Source: Chloroflexota bacterium (lineage in GTDB: Bacteria > Chloroflexota > Dehalococcoidia > SZUA-161 > SpSt-899). From it: a stretch of 5,335 bases of DNA. Of the stretch, positions 4,524 through 5,335 are shown in pieces. The number at the start of each line of letters is the position of its first letter. Within the stretch, counting starts at the first letter, position 1. The position numbers and the translations under genes are program-made. The stretch is taken from the NCBI GenBank assembly GCA_018725425.1, contig QLUL01000093.1, positions 1 to 5,335 of the forward strand, read 5' to 3'. The notes under the pieces were generated by a model that searched no databases, had not been told where the DNA came from, and saw nothing but the letters and a program-made list of their open reading frames with translations.

Positions 4524-4611
4524 GATGTCAGGAGTCCTGAATTATTTTCGGCAAGATGGATAAGTCCCCAGACAAAGCCGTGCAACAATCCGGAAGAAAT
4601 GTCAGCTAATG

Positions 4612-5061
4612 CTACCAAATAATTTGGATAATAGACTTATGCTCCGTTCTGTACCGCGTGACCAATCGCCTATCCGTTACCGTTGGAGCATCCACAATAT
4701 AACTCCCCCTAACGTCCTGGCCAAGGACCGTGTCCCACCATGCGCTGAAAACGTGCGTTTTCCCGGGGACAAGCGAGTGGCTATCCATGTACCTACCAAG
4801 CGACCTGTCTATGTCCGAGAGCTCAAGAACTACGTCAAACCTTCCAGGAAAGATGTCGACGTTCTCGACCTTGACCTCCATCCGGTGAAAAACTCCATGC
4901 GTCAGATCCCATTCCTCGATTAGGCGCGCCGAGAGAACATCGAAGCGTATTTCCCTTTCAAAAGGTTCCTCGATAGTGTATGGAACATCCACGGGAACCA
5001 CCGGAAGGAATAGGATGATAACCACTACCAGCACAGCAACAATTGCCAACATGTGCCGCAT
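4612..5061 (-). CDS. Small membrane-anchored hypothetical protein
   Basis: The product is 149 aa. Residues 4-24 (MLAIVAVLVVVIILFLPVVPV) form one hydrophobic segment, either an uncleaved anchor or a signal peptide; no lipobox cysteine follows. The rest is predicted outside the membrane. It opens with VPYTIEEPFEREI (26-38), then a strand-rich part with VENVDIFPGRFDVVLELSD (65-83) and LVPGKTHVFSAWW (97-109), suggesting a small beta-sandwich. The tail PTVTDRRLVTRYRTEHKSII (127-146) is basic and resembles tails of other secreted proteins of unknown function. The ATG at 5061 has AGGAGG nine bases upstream (5071-5076 on the minus strand); a second ATG three codons later is possible. It is monocistronic as far as visible. 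I do not recognise a named family or function. Confidence 0.75.
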   Translation of the reverse strand: MRHMLAIVAVLVVVIILFLPVVPVDVPYTIEEPFEREIRFDVLSARLIEEWDLTHGVFHRMEVKVENVDIFPGRFDVVLELSDIDRSLGRYMDSHSLVPGKTHVFSAWWDTVLGQDVRGSYIVDAPTVTDRRLVTRYRTEHKSIIQIIW

Positions 5062-5248
5062 GTCCGCTCACCTCCTTGTTTTGGCGTTTATCAATGCTCT
5101 TTGGCAAAGGCGGAACCATCAAGTTCTCATACTTCATAATTCTTCAACTTTTGCGACCTCCTCTCCCCTTTAATGCCTCTCGTATCATGTCAATTACTTC
5201 GGATTTTGCCATGTCCAGTTGCGCCCCTTCGATTCTTTCCAGGTGGGT
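5062..5248 (-). other. Upstream region of the membrane protein; weak small frame
   Basis: It holds the AGGAGG ribosome site of the membrane protein. A minus-strand frame from about 5300 reads through the hairpin at 5249-5270 and ends ...DMAKSEVIDMIREALKGRGG RKS with a stop near 5149-5151. It has no recognisable family, and its path through an inverted repeat makes coding doubtful. No strong promoter is evident. Confidence 0.2.
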
Positions 5249-5270
5249 AGGGGAGGCTAAAGCCTCCCCT
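5249..5270. repeat. Perfect GC-rich hairpin
   Basis: AGGGGAGGCT (5249-5258) and AGCCTCCCCT (5261-5270) are perfect inverted arms separated by AA. No T run follows on either strand, so it is not a classical terminator. It could be a mobile palindromic repeat or an RNA-processing or termination aid for the region to the right. Confidence 0.7.
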
Positions 5271-5285
5271 GGGACGAATGTCCAT

Positions 5286-5335
5286 GTGTCAACGCTTGGT
5301 GAGACTTCTTAATGTCTCCAAAAGTGTCAACGATT
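5286..5335. repeat. Paired 12-bp repeats, possible end of another IS
   Basis: GTGTCAACGCTT (5286-5297) and GTGTCAACGATT (5324-5335) match at 11 of 12 positions in direct orientation, 38 bases apart. Between them GAGAC (5301-5305) and GTCTC (5314-5318) form a short inverted repeat. Repeated TGTCAAC boxes near a tip are typical of IS21-family ends as I remember them, so an element may continue beyond the right edge. No transposase is visible to confirm it. Confidence 0.35.

Larger units (their letters stand above)
4300..4539. mobile_element. 240-bp MITE-like element with TIRs and 5-bp TSD
   Basis: The ends are CAGAACTCCTGACATC (4300-4315) and, inverted, CAGGACTCCTGACATC (4524-4539), matching at 15 of 16 positions. 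AATTA stands directly outside both ends (4295-4299 and 4540-4544), a perfect 5-bp target duplication. A second inverted pair lies inside (4370-4387 and 4506-4523, 17 of 18). The inside has no transposase: the longest meaningful frame, MYKRESASPSQASLVQRT from 4390, is only 18 codons and unrecognised. This is the structure of a non-autonomous element derived from an IS by internal deletion, needing a transposase in trans. The 5-bp duplication and CAG tips would suit IS4-superfamily groups such as IS1634 or ISH3, but its ends do not match the 1.8-kb IS here, so that element is not its helper. Confidence 0.8.

Noticed and set aside
4223..4540. 105-codon plus-strand frame across the short element
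   Set aside because: It spans both inverted repeats and the target duplications of the element, has no ribosome site and no recognisable domain.
4528..4540. TCAGGA-G-TCCTGA palindrome as a stand-alone operator
   Set aside because: It is explained by the right terminal repeat of the short element together with the first base of its target duplication.
4609..4923. Plus-strand frame antisense to the membrane protein
   Set aside because: The minus-strand frame has a proper ribosome site, a hydrophobic N-terminus and protein-like composition; this one does not.
5043..5312. Plus-strand frame through the hairpin at the right end
   Set aside because: It crosses a perfect palindrome and IS-like repeats and has no ribosome site or family match.
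5286..5335. CRISPR array from the paired repeats
   Set aside because: Only two 12-bp copies, no third unit, and no cas genes; the layout fits transposase-binding sites better.

Overview
The window reads as bacterial accessory DNA of moderate GC. It is built from toxin-antitoxin (TA) cassettes, most of them broken, mixed with insertion-sequence (IS) material. Almost every cellular gene lies on the minus strand. No rRNA, tRNA, CRISPR array or core housekeeping operon is visible, so the host cannot be placed with confidence. An anaerobic, IS-rich bacterium (Chloroflexota/Dehalococcoidia or a former deltaproteobacterium) is only an impression.

Left part (1-632): on the minus strand there is the C-terminal tail of a UDP-GlcNAc 2-epimerase-like protein (124-276). 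It abuts the truncated, frameshifted remains of a ParE/RelE toxin gene (275-477), which is preceded by a possible antitoxin tail (474-524). At 633-1146 lies an apparently intact TA operon: an addiction-module antitoxin of 74 aa, overlapping a ParE/RelE-type toxin of 99 aa. The broken toxin and the intact one are recognisably related.

Middle (1269-2377): a scrap of an IS3-family OrfB transposase (about 1269-1424) is followed by a complete minus-strand gene for a small retropepsin-like protein with a DTG motif (1443-1820), which has an extended -10 promoter. Next come a GGTGGG/CCCACC hairpin, a relB/dinJ antitoxin pseudogene with a single inserted base (2030-2237), and a DUF2442-like C-terminal fragment (2251-2377) cut off by an IS.

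Right part (2378-5335): a complete IS of about 1.8 kb carries long near-perfect inverted repeats and a 534-aa DDE transposase with an IS4-type Y-R-E-K signature. A 240-bp non-autonomous element (MITE-like, 4300-4539) follows, with 16-bp terminal inverted repeats, a 5-bp AATTA duplication and subterminal repeats. Next is a small membrane-anchored protein (4612-5061, minus). A strong hairpin (5249-5270) and a pair of 12-bp repeats (5286-5335) that may mark the end of another element close the window.

The main biological content is a toxin-antitoxin graveyard with one live cassette, a lone retropepsin and several layers of transposition. The best new object is the short element at 4300-4539. No multi-gene system beyond the TA pair can be supported.
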